Shown here piece after piece: positions 9,232 through 20,789 of a stretch of 37,308 nt of DNA. Source of the stretch: Blattamonas nauphoetae. Its lineage: Eukaryota; Preaxostyla; Oxymonadida. Position 1 is the first letter of the stretch. Every line of letters begins with the position of its first letter. The notes beneath the pieces are model-generated. The model had not been told where the DNA came from. It did not search any database and was given only the letters and a program-made list of their open reading frames with translations. The position numbers were made by a program, and so were the translations under genes. The stretch spans positions 1 through 37,308 of the forward strand of contig JARBJD010000521.1 in NCBI GenBank assembly GCA_033064195.1, given 5' to 3'.

Positions 9232-11847
9232 TCAAAAACACTCATCTTCACTCTCCTCCCACTCGGCCTCCAGAAAAGCCAAAGACTCTTGAACAACATC
9301 AATGTGCTGCACCAAAGCAGACTTTCTTCCTCCTCTCTTTCTGTCAGTGTTGGATTGTGGTTGAGGTTGTGTCTCCTCATACCTCAAACTCTTTTTCATG
9401 TCGCGCTTCCGAGCGTCCCAACACATGGCGCAGTTCTCGGGAGTTCTCTCTCCTCCTTGCTGAGAGATTGTTTGTGAAATGTCTTCCCAACTCTTTCCGG
9501 CTTCTCTTCCGTCTGCCAGTGTTTTCCATTCCCATTTCAGCCAGTACTTCTTCTTCCTGATGGGCTTTGGAGCTGCACATGGGATCACGACATTTCCTTC
9601 CGAGTTGATATCATCCATCTGAACCGCAAGCTGGTCGCGAACTCCACTGAGAAATCTTTGGGCCATGGATAAAGGGGTCTTGTCTTTCATGAGGCTATTT
9701 TGGATATGGACTTCACAGTTGGATTTGGTGATGGATTCGTCAGAACAGTAGTTTCGGGCAGCTCTTCCCCGAAGTGTCGACAACTTGGTGGGACCACTGC
9801 CTGTCAATGCACACAGCATACCAAGCACACAAGTCACGTGCTGATTGAAGGTGTCCAGCAGTTCCCCACCTGTCCAAGGAATGGGATCAAGTTTCTGGTT
9901 GTGAAAGATTTCGCTTGATGTGAGAACCGGCTCCAGAACATTTGAAGAATGGAGTTCAGAGTCTGGCATCACAAGTATGTTTGCCACATGTGCTCCGATC
10001 GCTGCCTTCTTCACGTACTGCATCTGGACCGGGGAATATGGCACCCAGCGCGCCACGATCGCAGTCTGCTCCAGCACTCTTGTTCTGGCCCTATCGTCAT
10101 CTCCAGCTTGTATCAAAGCAGACGAGATGAACCCGCTTCGGAGGCTGTGGAAGCCGAAGTATTGAAGTGGAAAGCCAGCTTGGAATGCACGATTCTGAAG
10201 GTGAATCGTCATTGCGTCCGGGCCAATTGGCCAGATCCTTTCCTCCAACGAACAGTGCTTCTCCCACTCGTCACGAGAAGTCAATGAGAGCCCAAATCTT
10301 TGGATAAGATGCTGTTGAAGCCAGTACAAGACGTTCAAGTTGCTGTGAGCGAACAAGTCGCCCTCTAGTGTGACAACACTATCCTGGGCGTGATACTCTT
10401 TCATCTTTCTCAAGCGAATGGTGACGAGGAGGACAGATGTCTCTTTCAAGCACACAATTCGTTCAATGTCGCGGAGTTCTATTGCGGAACAGGTAGAAGC
10501 GCGAGCGCCAGTCGACAAGGAGAACAGAAATAGACTGGCTTCAAAGGGTTTTTCGGGAAGGGATGATGGAATATGAGAGATGATTTTCAGAAGATCGGAT
10601 GCGATGAGTGGAGGCTTGCCAATTTGGACATCAGGTATCTCTTTCAACTTTTTCAAAAGATTGATCTCATCAACAATAGCTTTGCGGACGGGGTATGGTG
10701 TGGGTTCGCCTCTGTGAACTGTGTCAAGAGCAATTATGGCAGAGCGGACAGTTGAGTCCAGAGAGTGAACTGAGACAAGTTCATGAATCCCAAGGACGAA
10801 AATGAACTCCTTGACGAACTTGATTTGAAGAGGGAAGACTGAATCAAGTTTGTATGCATCTCCAAAGTCCGACAGAGACTTGTGCCAGAAATGAACGAAG
10901 ACGTGTTGGACCTTGATTTTGATTGAAGGGTGTCGTGAGAGAAGGATTGTCAGATTGTTGAACGGTTGGGGGAGGGATTCTGGCCTGAATTCGTGTGTGA
11001 TTATTGTATATTTTCTTCCATTCAGCTTCGCGGTCTAGTACTTGCCCTTGAGCGTCGTTTACAGATGGTAGTTGCTTCCATTCAGAAATGAGCATCTGTT
11101 CAAGAGAGGTATCATCTGCTTTTTCTTGACTATCATCAGCAAGTGCATCTCGCTCCACAGCAGCTGGCAGGATCTCTTTTTTCGTCTTCTTCCTCTGTTT
11201 CTGCCTCTGTGGACTCTCGGGCTCCCACCAGCTCGAGTCTTCGTCGTCCGAACTGTGATGTGAGTGCTGCCTTTTCACTTTTTGGATGAGTTCGCAGTCG
11301 ATGAAGGATTCTGAGTCTGTGGAATCGATTATTGTCTCTCGTCGTCTCTTGGTCCTCTTCTTCGTCGGCTTCTTCGTCGTCTCTTCAACGTTGTCGTCTC
11401 GTTTCTTTGTCGTCGAGTGTGTTCTTTTCTTCTTCATCCTTTCAGGAACAGCATCCACAAAAGCATGAAATCTGGCTATTTCATCCTCACTGAAGGTGAC
11501 GGAAAGGCCAGCTCTCCACCTTTCGATCTTCACAAGGGCGCAGATGAAAGGTGATGAAGTGACAGAAGAGTTCAGTAGTGATGGAGGCTGCGTTTGATCC
11601 GGACTTGTTTCTGAAGGCTCATCGATTGAGTATGTGATGATCCCAGGATCAAGTGCCCCACTCATCTGTTTGCGCAGTTTTTTCTCTGTTAATTCAGCAG
11701 CTTTTGACTTTTTTGGCGTTGCGCGAGTTGGAGTTGAAAGAGCGTGAAGGGGCAAGGATTGTTGTCGGGATGGCGTTTTCGGTGATGAAGGCGGATCGTT
11801 TGTCTGATTGTCTTTTTCTTCTTGTTCAAGTTTACGACGAGCAACAA
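9232..11847 (-). pseudogene. Tyrosine recombinase gene B with C-terminal Myb-like domain
   Basis: Paralogue of the gene at 6668-8813 along its whole length. The N-terminal part (11847 down to 10844) has the same PTRATPK start region, acidic/basic low-complexity blocks and an FNQNQGPTRL motif. The catalytic part (10656 down to 9232, 474 residues) has STGARAST (Arg about 52), FGFHSLRSGF (His 170, Arg 173) and VQMQYV (Tyr 214). At about residues 365-420 there is a tryptophan-spaced segment (WLKWEWKTL...GKSWEDIS...RTPENCAMCW) that fits a Myb/SANT DNA-binding domain, useful for target or end recognition. One break is apparent between the two parts. The gene keeps the full C-terminus that copy A has lost. 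Terminal repeats of a complete mobile unit were not found. Confidence 0.75.
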
Positions 11848-12048
11848 CTATTGATGACCAAATTTAAAAATGGATGGATACAATCGAAGAAATAAGTGAT
11901 GAACAAAGCAACATACGCATTGTCTGGAACGCTTTCTTCCTATGCAGCAAAATTTTGAAAGATGAAAAGACATCGAATGGATGAGGAATAGAAAACAATT
12001 TTCAAACATGTCCTGATTTTTAGTCTGATAATGCATTTCACTGATTCA

Positions 12049-14091
12049 GAATTCAAAATAAGGCTTCAGTTATTTCAGAGAGAACGGTAGTAATTCAGTT
12101 ATGGGCAGATCAGTTTAACACACGCAAATGAACAAAACTTAGCTTTAAAGCCAGCTCTCTCTTGTTATCTAGAAGAAAACAACTCAAAACATGTGAAATC
12201 GATCATATTTAACTATGCTTCCGGGAAAGCCAACCGCGGCTCGTTCTAACCCTAATCGGAAGAAAAAAGACAGAAGACGGGATCCGATGTGGGGTCTCTC
12301 CTTCGGCAGTTCATCACAATTCACTCGTCCCGTACTGTGGAAATGCGATGCTCTGCCTAGACAAATCACGCAAGCTGCAAGTATTTCCGTATCCTTCCAT
12401 CTTCACCATCACCAAGTTCTGCGACGGATTGATCGTCATCTTCGACAGCATCCATCTTTTGTTGTTGAGCGAGGGACATAAGGAGCGTTAGAGTCTGATA
12501 CGTGCGAAGCAGCCACAGAGATCGATGCGGGTGTGCTCGAGACGAACCCGCACAGAGGATTGAAGGAACTGATTGCGGTGCGAAAGGACTGAAAGATGGC
12601 GCAAGTCGTGATCCGCATAATGGAGCTGCTGCAGCTGATTGTGAACACTTCAGACGCAGCTGGAGAAGCAGACACGCCGCTCTGAAGATGTGTGCCAGCT
12701 CCGTGCGAGTGTGTGCCTGTTGATGCAGAGTGTTTGGGGCAGCCTGGATTTGAACGTGCTGAACAAGTGACGCGTTCTGGGCGGGTCGATCAAGACACTT
12801 CGGATGCTAGTAAAGCTTGTGAGGGATTCAGAGAGGATCCTTCTCGTTCCGAACAACACGCCAGACGAAGAATCAGAGGTCGCTCATGCTGACTGATATT
12901 CACTACCGACCTGTCATTGCACGCCCCACATTCGGCTCCCCTCTTTCTTCGTCATGTCGTTTCTGCTCTGCATCTCGACAGCGCATGCTGATCGGTGTGA
13001 AAAGCAAAGAACTAGTGGGGCGACATCTCTGGATTCACTGTGATAGTCGTTTGTCTCCCATCCTCAATGACCATTACATGCGCAGACACAGCCACGATCC
13101 CTCGAATTGACTTCAAGTTTCAGTTGTCTGGACGGTCGTCATCTGTTCAACCTTGCCAAGTGTCCAAGAACCTGCTCACATAAACTCATCGTCACTTGTT
13201 CTCTCGTCGTCGACCATCAATCTCGACAGTGTCGTTTTTCATTTTACTCACTTCTAATAACCACATTTCACTTTTGTCTGTCACCAGTTCCCTCTTCGTT
13301 GAAACAAAACATGTTGGTGGATCATTTGTCTTCCAATTGAGTGATCAACCCATTTCAAAAAAAGTTAACTTCCAGCGACCAGAACCAATGAAAAATTAAA
13401 CTTTTCCCCCAAGTTCCTGCTTGATTTCTGTGGGACAATCAGGAATCTGTTAAAAAAAGGGGGTGGAGAGTCTCGAAAAAAAACACCCAACTAATTCTGC
13501 CGAAAGAAGAAGATGAAGGATGAGTTGATTTTGAACGGGCTTCCCAATCAGGTTGATCACAACGAATGGTTGATGGAGATTTACCAGTAAAACAATGAGC
13601 TATATTTCAGCATCCATATTGTCAATTTGTGCGGAAATGACGAGAAGGGATAACAACTTTCATCACTCCACTTTTCAGCTTGATCAAGATATCTATTCAC
13701 AGAAAGCGAACAGGATTTAGTTTAAAAGAGTGTAATTACAAGAGGAATGCATACTGGTGATCACAAATGTTTGTCTCATCTTTCCTTTTCCCCATGAAGG
13801 TCATGCTATCGTTCCCACTTACACTTTCCATTTCCGTCATGTCAACGTCAAAAAAATTAGACATTGACACATTGCCGATCAGCTTCCCTTAAATCGTAGT
13901 CTTTCCGGTCACGCATAGAGAAAAATGAACAAAAAATGGAGTGATGATCAAAAGCAACAGATGACATAAATGTTTCAGAGAAATAGACAGAAATTCAAAA
14001 TTGATACACATAATAGAGCACACATCTGATTGCAGATTCCACACGTACGTCAATCGACGCTGGGGAGATGGTGTTCAAGCTCATCTTCCTT
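12049..14091. other. About 2 kb with no convincing gene
   Basis: Several frames of 60-90 codons exist (for example 12215-12481 and 13107-13340 on the plus strand). Frames change often and composition shifts, as in decayed host genes. A hydrophobic run near 12390-12480 in one plus frame may be a piece of an old gene. From 13400 to 14030 the sequence is AT-rich and I see no coding signal, RNA gene or repeat. Confidence 0.4.
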
Positions 14092-14580
14092 TCATGTACT
14101 ATGGAGTCGTTTCTTCTTTTGGATGGGGCGGCTTTGGCTTGGTAGTGTCCGCCTTATGTTAAAATGCATTTCGATAAATTTTTGTGCTCTGATTGTCAAA
14201 TCTTCAATGGCTGGGAGATCATACTGAGGCTCGTGCAGGAGACAGCGCATTTCAAGGTTGGGATTTGTAATTCTGTTTCGAAGATCATATTTGTATCTTT
14301 TCATTGAACTAAATATCCTTTCGACTTCGACAGTCGTCAGCGGAACTACAAGGAGGATTCTGATGAAAAATTTGAGATCTGATGGAGCAAGGGCATCAGG
14401 CTGGTTTAGGAAGACCTGTATACAGTTGAATGCTGTCTCATTCGATAAATCGGGGAAAGATCGGCAAAAGTGGAGGTCTGGCTCAATATCGATGTCTTCT
14501 TTGAGAATGGGCTCAGCTTGGTCTTGTTGTAGAATGTAAGATAAAATGGCTGCAGCATAGAGATATAGGGTGGTGGTTGA
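14092..14580 (-). pseudogene. hAT-family transposase, C-terminal dimerisation region
   Basis: The minus-strand frame contains VVPLTTVEVERIFSSMKRYK, YDLRNRIT and EMRCLL, which is the signature of the hATC dimerisation domain found at the C-terminus of hAT transposases (typical form: P.S.a.vER.FS....i....R..L). This domain is needed for the active transposase oligomer. The frame continues to 14742, but its first 50-60 codons come from CATTGTTGAG repeats and are not transposase. The catalytic RNase H-like part and the zinc finger are absent, so it is a 3' remnant of a plain DNA transposon. The hydrophobic stretch upstream is not expected in hAT proteins. Confidence 0.8.
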
Positions 14581-14664
14581 GTAGTTGATAAGAATAAGTG
14601 TAGGGAAATAGGTGGCATAGGCAAGGATGATTGGGCATAGATGAAGAGATTGGGAGGGGGGTGA

Positions 14665-14880
14665 AGGAGGCATTGTTGAGTGGACATTGTTGAGTGGCAT
14701 TGTTGAGGAGACATTGTTGAGGTGGCATTGTTGAGGTGGCATGGGTGTTGAGATACGTGAAATAAGTGTTTATGAGTTGGTGATGGATATTGTTGTGTGG
14801 ACATTGATTTATAGGCATTGATTTGTGGGCATTGATGGGAGATGCATTGGTGTTGGGAATTGATGGATGAACACAATGGT
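14665..14880. repeat. Degenerate short tandem repeat (CATTGTTGAG type)
   Basis: Repeats of GGCATTGTTGAG and GACATTGTTGAG at irregular spacing of 10-24 bases between 14665 and 14755, fading into GGCATTGAT-type units up to about 14870. It directly precedes the hAT remnant on the minus strand and supplies the non-homologous start of that frame. Confidence 0.75.
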
Positions 14881-14881
14881 G

Positions 14882-15381
14882 ATTGACTGGCCTAGGTGGC
14901 CTAGGTGGATCGCGAAATTAAAGTGGTTTTTATTTTTGGAGGTCCACAGGTCCACAAGTCCACATGTCCACATTTAGTTAAAAATATTGAAAAAAGCAGT
15001 AATTCTAGCTCATTGCTGTTTTATTACATGAATCATGTTTGAGTGGACTTTTTATTTTGATGCAACAATTATCTCTATTTGACTTAGGTCATTGATAAAA
15101 GAGAATAGCACAATTGCAAAGATCGTCTGTTCTTTGCTCAAAGCAGTCATATTACATATATTATATATGTGGACTTTTATATTTTGATGCTACAATTATC
15201 TCTATATAACTTAGGTCAGTATAAAAAAGAAAAGATAAAGATTGTACATAAACATCAATATAAGGGCATTTCTGAGCTTCTGTGGACTTGTGGACTTGTG
15301 GACCTGTGGACCTCCAAAAATAAAAACCAATTTAATTTCGCGATCCACCTAGGCCACCTGGGCCACTTTTGGACAGTCAAT
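14882..15381. mobile_element. 500-bp inverted-repeat element with inner direct repeat
   Basis: The left end (from ATTGACTG at 14882) and the right end (CAGTCAAT ending at 15381) are inverted repeats of about 85-90 bases. Shared blocks include GGTGGCCTAGGTGGATCGCG and a ladder of GTCCACA units. Inside, about 60 bases starting GTGGACTTTTTATTTTGATG at 15042 are repeated at 15170, so an internal segment is duplicated. No protein is encoded. It abuts the left side of the virus-like element, so it may have inserted at or removed that element's end. Confidence 0.8.
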
Positions 15382-15413
15382 AGTTCTTCAAAAATATATC
15401 TTCATTGTTGTGC

Positions 15414-17886
15414 TTATTCTAGACTGTCTTCTTCATCGCTTTCTGACTCAAGAGCAGACCTTCTAAGCAGTTCTACATACTTTGGATCGATCACGTAGCA
15501 ATAAACTCTTGCTTTATTCACTGTGACTCTCTTTCTGATGTCATGCTCATTTAAATCCATCTGGAACGTCTTGAGTTTTTTTGTAATATTCAGGCATGAG
15601 TTCAGCCGCATATGAGCATGGCATTCCTTTCTCCAATTCGTCAATGTGTTCCAGACAAAAGTCTCCAATTGTTGATCTGGACACCTCCTGAAGTAGACAT
15701 CTTGCATCTGTGTTTGGCAATTGTCTTGGATTGAATTTAGAAATGTCCCTTTATCTGAAGAAGGTCAACAAATGTGAGTAGAATTCAGGAGAGAATGAAA
15801 GAATGAGGTTTAGGAAATAGTTGGCATCATCCTTACGTTTATTGGACACTTTGCACACACAGTAACGTCTATCGTCGACTTCAATCTTCACTGGATATGC
15901 GTTGTTTGTACAGAAGATTAGGTTGGCTACATTCTCGGCATCACGACGAGCGATTCCTTTCTCGTTTGCTCTGAAACTTGTATCTGATATTATGGATTTG
16001 AGAGCATCAAAATTGGACATTCTTTCTTCACCAGCATTCTTCAGTTCATTGCAGACAATCAGCATCTTTCCCTCAATCACTGTATTGAATGTACCACATA
16101 GTTCCTGAATATCTGTGACGTTTGGAGCAGAGTATCCACGCATTAGTTCACAGAGCACATTGGTCCACACATTCTTGCCAATTCCTTGCATTCCCTTCAA
16201 GATTATGACCGATGCTGTCTTCTGACCTGGATTCGGAATAACAAAAGAAATCCAATTCAAGATGAAGTTGTACAATTCGTCATTGTTGTCGGAAATGATC
16301 TCTTTGGTGAAATCTAAGAATGGTTGAACAAGCTCATTGTTTACTGCGTCCACGAATGGGTATTTGTATCCTTGAAATAGTGAGAACATTTCTGGATTGT
16401 CACTGATGAATCGAATGCCATTAACCATGAAACGATTGCGATTGTCCTCGAATAGGCTTTGGCAATTGAATACTTTCACTTTCTTTGGATCCTCGTTTGG
16501 TATGGTCACTTTAATTGATTTCAACAATCTTAGGACATTGCTTTCTTTCTGAACATTGACGCAGTAGCAGAGATCAAGCGAACTGTATTCTTTCACAATG
16601 CAAAGCAACGATACTTCAACACAGCGAAGAACTTTCAATAGATCTCTCAGAACTTCCTTTTCTGATTTGTATTCTTTATTCGTGGCCTTTTTTCTGATTG
16701 TAGAGAAGTCAAATGGAGACAGAAGATCAATTTTGTCTTTGTATGGCTCATCATTGCTTTGTTCAAGGCATTGGTCCTCCTCAGATTCATCAATGTTGTC
16801 AAATACATCTGAGACATCGTAGTCCGTGAGAGGAATAACGAGTTTATCATTGTAGTATTTCTCATTGTGGATCCGAATGATTTTGACGAGTACTCCTGGA
16901 TGCGAAATGTTCGATGCATATCTGATTCTCTGTGCATCCCAATTCATTTTTGTATTCTCTGTTAATGTATTGTGAGCATAGACGTCTTGGTACGTTTGGT
17001 CCAGCATCTCGTCAGTGAATCCATCAATTTGTCGCAATGAATTGAGTCCAGCAAACAATGGTAACAGGGAGACTTCATCCTCGAGTGAACGAGAGCCAGA
17101 ATCATTGTGGATTGTCAGTCCTGTCAATCCTTTTCTGATTACCTCTGCTTGCTTCAAGGAATACTGTTGACTTGAATCACTGTCGAATGAAGGAACTTTT
17201 GGACTCTCCGTCTTTGGAGGCTTCACTGATGGCTTCTTCTCGGATGGAATTGGCTTCAATGCAATGCATAGATTGGACAATACATCAGACAATGATGCCA
17301 GTTTGAAGAGCTGATTAAAATCATTCAAAGTTGAATATGTATGGATTTTATTCTTGCCTTCGACCTTCCTTTGCACTCTTGATTTTGGTTGCACAATCCA
17401 GCGCAGATTGGAGTCTACACAAGCGAACAAATCCACATCGTATTGCTCAGTTTTCTTTACCTTCACCATTGAATTCTTTTCCAGTTTGTATCCGTCAATA
17501 TCGCAATAGATGTGAAGGCCACCAGAACCAGTCACGACTAATCCGACATTTTTAGGTAGTACATCAATCACTGATTGTCTGATTTTGGTTTTGGTTTGTT
17601 CATTAGCGTCCTTATTCAAGATGTCAATGTCCACGACTGCTAGATTGGTCACATGTGCAATATTTATCGCTGTTCCTGTCTTTCTGGATCCAGCATTGTC
17701 GATTGAAGCACCTTCGCTATACTTCTTGTAGTCATATATTGGTACTTCATGAGCTCTCAAACGATCATTCAAAGATTGTATTTCGACTGGAGTGCCGCTG
17801 AACAAAGCTTCGAAATGATCGTCGATCAATCCAGGATTAATGGCACAAATGTCATTGACTTTTTTGTCTTCAACTTTTGTGTTCAT
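15414..17886 (-). pseudogene. Primase-helicase (AEP-type primase plus SF3 helicase)
   Basis: The main open part (17886 down to 15751) starts at MNTKVEDKK; an upstream in-frame ATG at 17952 is less likely because the T/A-rich promoter-like tract lies in between. Counting from 17952, residues 106-180 carry VVDID, VVTGSGGLHIYC and YDVDLFACVD, fitting the metal and nucleotide sites of an archaeo-eukaryotic primase of the prim-pol type. Residues 587-594 (GMQGIGKN), 631-636 (LIVCNE) and 682-696 (LIFCTNN to DDRR) fit the Walker A, Walker B, motif C and arginine finger of a superfamily 3 helicase. The enzyme would prime and unwind viral DNA. A further C-terminal portion lies down to 15414. About one break. 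Similar fusions occur in virophages and Polinton-like viruses. Confidence 0.85.
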
Positions 17887-17898
17887 TCTTTCTAAGGA

Positions 17899-17924
17899 GA
17901 TAAAATATTCGATTTTAAATAAAG
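17899..17924 (-). promoter_or_regulatory. A/T-rich tract before primase-helicase
   Basis: GATAAAATATTCGATTTTAA in plus orientation, just upstream of the start at 17886. It is a weaker match to the T-rich motif seen before the structural genes. Confidence 0.35.
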
Positions 17925-17952
17925 TTAAGCGTTTGTTTTTTCCGACACCCAT

Positions 17953-18592
17953 AATTCACTGATATTTCGATCAGAACGCACCAGAATGACGTGCACACTC
18001 TCCCCATGCATCTGTGGCATCGGTGGATTGTTCTGGTCATTTTTGATTTTTTCACTTTTTTTCACCTCCATATGTGAAAATACAAAAAATGAATTTTTAC
18101 AAAAAAACCATTATTTTTGAGACCATCCAAAACTGTCCCAACAAGGTCAATATCGGTCTGGAGAGCTTATTTATGATGTGTTTCGAGTGATCTGAGCAGT
18201 TGTGCTGGAGTTATGGGTGGTCCAAAAATAAACGTTAAACTTTTTTAACTTTCTAATTTTTTAATTTGTATATGAAGAGGAGTTCCAGAACAAGTTCAAG
18301 TATTGAGCCCTCGACGTCATGTTCCAAGATACTCAGGCAAAATGGTGCCCTGGTGACTGATGCGCAGAACGATTTGGAGGTTGGATTGGAGACGGATGAT
18401 CGAAAGATTGTCCCCGGGGTTCATGTTGGCAGCACTTAGATGTGACCGTAAATCATGCCCACCCAAGACTTAACCCTTCAAGGACTTCGCCAGCAGCAGT
18501 CATTTAGAAGGATCGCGATAGAACGATCCCCAAAGGAGTATCGGGGTGTCTATAGGAAGCTCGTACGAACGTGGGAAGGCTCTTCTCGACGG
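17953..18592. other. 640-bp non-coding region between divergent genes
   Basis: Lies between the minus-strand primase-helicase and the plus-strand fibre-like gene. The part from about 18290 to 18590 is richer in G and C than the element genes and may be inserted host-type DNA. I see no gene, RNA or clear repeat. Confidence 0.4.
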
Positions 18593-18615
18593 TTATTTTT
18601 GTTTTTTTATTCTCC
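18593..18615 (+). promoter_or_regulatory. T-rich start-proximal motif before fibre-like gene
   Basis: TTATTTTTGTTTTTTTATTC lies about 18-40 bases before the ATG at 18633 and matches in kind the motif in front of most other element genes. Confidence 0.5.
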
Positions 18616-18632
18616 AATAAAAGCAAACAAAA

Positions 18633-19133
18633 ATGAATCGACAAAAATACAACTCACAGGTGATTGATAAAATGATTGATCACAATCAATCGACGATCAA
18701 AGAGAATGCAGCCGCTATTGAGACTATCCAGAATGTTGTGCAACCAGATGGATCAATCACTTGTTCAAGTCTTACGACACCAGACATGAAAGGAGTGATC
18801 AATAGAAATGGAGCGAAATGGAATATATCAGAGGGAACTCTTCCAAAGTATCCTGGAACATATCCGTCATCTACATTTAAGTCTGGCATTTCAATCTCAC
18901 AATCACTAGCAGAAACTTCAGGAATTCAGTTCAATGGGGATGGAATTATCATGTGGTCACCTTGTGATACACCAGCTTTGTATTACTACGATGAGGACAA
19001 CGGTTCAGGAGCAGGGCTTTCCAAAAATACCCATAATTTTCTGGGTGATATCAAAAAAATAGAAAACACTAAATTTTCTTCAGAAAACTCTGACAAAGTT
19101 AATACATCAAATTTAGACAAGAAGATGATCTGA
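18633..19133 (+). pseudogene. Fibre-like protein, N-terminal part
   Basis: The first 166 residues begin with an alpha-helical, possibly coiled-coil stretch (residues 10-32, MIDHNQSTIKENAAAIETI), followed by beta-prone, glycine/serine/asparagine-rich sequence (QFNGDGIIMWS, ALYYYDEDNGSGAG). This is the build of phage-like fibre or spike proteins, in which an N-terminal stalk attaches to the virion. The plus-strand S74 chaperone domain at 22435-22914 is what one expects at the far end of such a gene, and about 3.2 kb of host-type DNA lies between. I infer that both belonged to one attachment-protein gene split by an insertion. Two separate genes are possible. Confidence 0.55.
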
Positions 19134-19470
19134 AATTGAAAGTCTCTCCCGTTTGAATGAAAAGAAGATAATAAAGGGTACATCTTGATCTGTCCTTCTG
19201 AATTTGAGACTAAGATGGGAGAGAGTTGTGTGAATCTTTACCACAATTGTTGGCGATTGCTATTGAGATCAGAGGATGTTTTTCTTCTTCTTCGTTTCTT
19301 TATTTTAGAGTGAAAGGAGAGTGCGTTTGTTATGTTTTATTTGGTCATCTTTTTCTTCTTGTTGACGAATGGTTCGGGATAATGGTAGTGTTTTTGTTGA
19401 TCTAGTTCTTTTTATTCGGGAGTGTTGTGGGAGAGTGTTGATAATTTTGTTGATCTTGTTCTTCTTCACA

Positions 19471-19965
19471 GATTGTGGATGATCCTGCAAATTTGGCGAA
19501 ATCCACGGCCAAACATGATGAATCCAATCGAATTCAACAAGAATGGGGACCTACAGGTCTGTACTATGCAATTTTTTCTCGTCTGGAACACTCGGATCAT
19601 CACATCATCTTGTCTTTGTCGAACTTGGGATGATAACACAATTTTCTCAGGCTCTGGTTAGTACTGAGAAGGACGAAGATTTGGGGAACTGGTTTCTGGT
19701 TCAAATTACTTCGATCGCCACTCCTTCTTGTATGATCTCCATTCGTCAACTTTATCTCCCTCCAATTCACTTTATTATTGGTTCTGGACAAACTACTCTG
19801 TTTGATACGGGAGGCGTTCTGATCTTAGTTGGTCAGCTCACAGCAGATCACAATCACAACGAATTTATCGTGAAGACTGATCTCATCCGCTGCATTCCCT
19901 CACCACTGCAAATATTACTTTCACACGTTCACACATCTTTCTTTACAAGACTCTTCCTTGAATGA
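19471..19965 (+). pseudogene. Decayed host-type gene fragment
   Basis: After a possible splice acceptor (CTTCACAG at about 19463-19470) a frame reads VDDPANLAKSTAKHDESN and onwards for about 50 codons; from 19543 another frame (140 residues to 19965) takes over. The translation is leucine/isoleucine-rich with ILVGQLTADHNHNEFIVKTD and could be solenoid-like. No domain is recognised. Frame changes point to decay or unmodelled introns. Confidence 0.35.
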
Positions 19966-20340
19966 GATTCTCTTTTTTTGTCAGTCTCCCACTCCTTCAA
20001 GTAATTACTGAAGAGACCAAGGAATCAACTCCTCGTTTCGCTCAAAACTCACTCTGCCTCATTGTACTTGTCACTAGTTTGACCTCCATCGCATTTTATC
20101 GATTTATTAGAGCGCTTATTCATTCCGTTGGATTTTCTGGAGGATCCGAAACAGCTTGCTCTCTCATCGCTCAAACTCTGTTTAAACGGCCTATTTCTGT
20201 CAATTGATTCCCAAAAAAGTGTCAAACCTCACATTCCTCACTTCTGGGTATTTGTTCTCGCCTTTCGTCTTCAATTTGATGAAGATCCGCCATTGATGGT
20301 GTCAAGCAGCCTCACTTTCACCATCATCGAGAACATTCCG
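19962..20340 (+). pseudogene. Decayed host-type gene fragment with EDPKQL motif
   Basis: Two overlapping plus frames: 19962-20207 (hydrophobic, SLCLIVLVTSLTSIAFYRFI) and from 20128 (FLEDPKQLALSSLKLCLNGL). The EDPKQL segment recalls QEDPKQLKQN in the duplicated gene at 1190-2199, so both may belong to one host multigene family. The second frame then runs into the CA microsatellite, after which its translation is not meaningful. Confidence 0.35.
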
Positions 20341-20342
20341 AC

Positions 20343-20468
20343 CAGCGCACTCACACACACCAGCGCTCCCACACACACACCAGCGCACTCACACACACAC
20401 AAGCGCACACACACACACCAGCGCACACACACACACCAGCGCACACACACACACACAAGCGCGAGCGC
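20343..20468. repeat. CA microsatellite with CAGCG/AAGCG interruptions
   Basis: Runs of CACACACACA separated by CCAGCG or AAGCG at a spacing of about 16-18 bases, ending in GCGCGAGCGCG. It is a compound simple repeat, open in several frames. Confidence 0.9.
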
Positions 20469-20789
20469 GTACGCTCTCGCACACTCCCACTTCAATCGAA
20501 ACTGTCCTAAGCTTTCTCGCTTTCATTCGCAACGCCATGTTATCTCTCATCGCCAAGGGCGTTCTGACACTTTTGATGTTGGTGACGGTCGACTACATCA
20601 TTCATGTCTGCCTCGACTTCATCTCCACCGATCCTGAAATCAAGATGATCACTTCAGAGTGTCTGTCCACTCTCTGTTCGTACACAGCCTTCACATCCTT
20701 CATCCCATTCGACTCAACACCTCTCGCATTCGCACGGCGATGTTGTATCTAAAAACAGCAGGCCATCTTCTCTCGTTCAGTATTACGAG

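Noticed and set aside
9920-10287. Plus-strand frames opposite recombinase B
   Set aside because: Antisense shadows of the conserved catalytic region.
6668-11847. DIRS-type retrotransposon
   Set aside because: Tyrosine recombinase is present but no reverse transcriptase or RNase H frame is found nearby.
14406-14876. Histidine/threonine-rich minus-strand frames of 101 and 156 residues
   Set aside because: Other-frame readings of the short tandem repeat and the hAT remnant.
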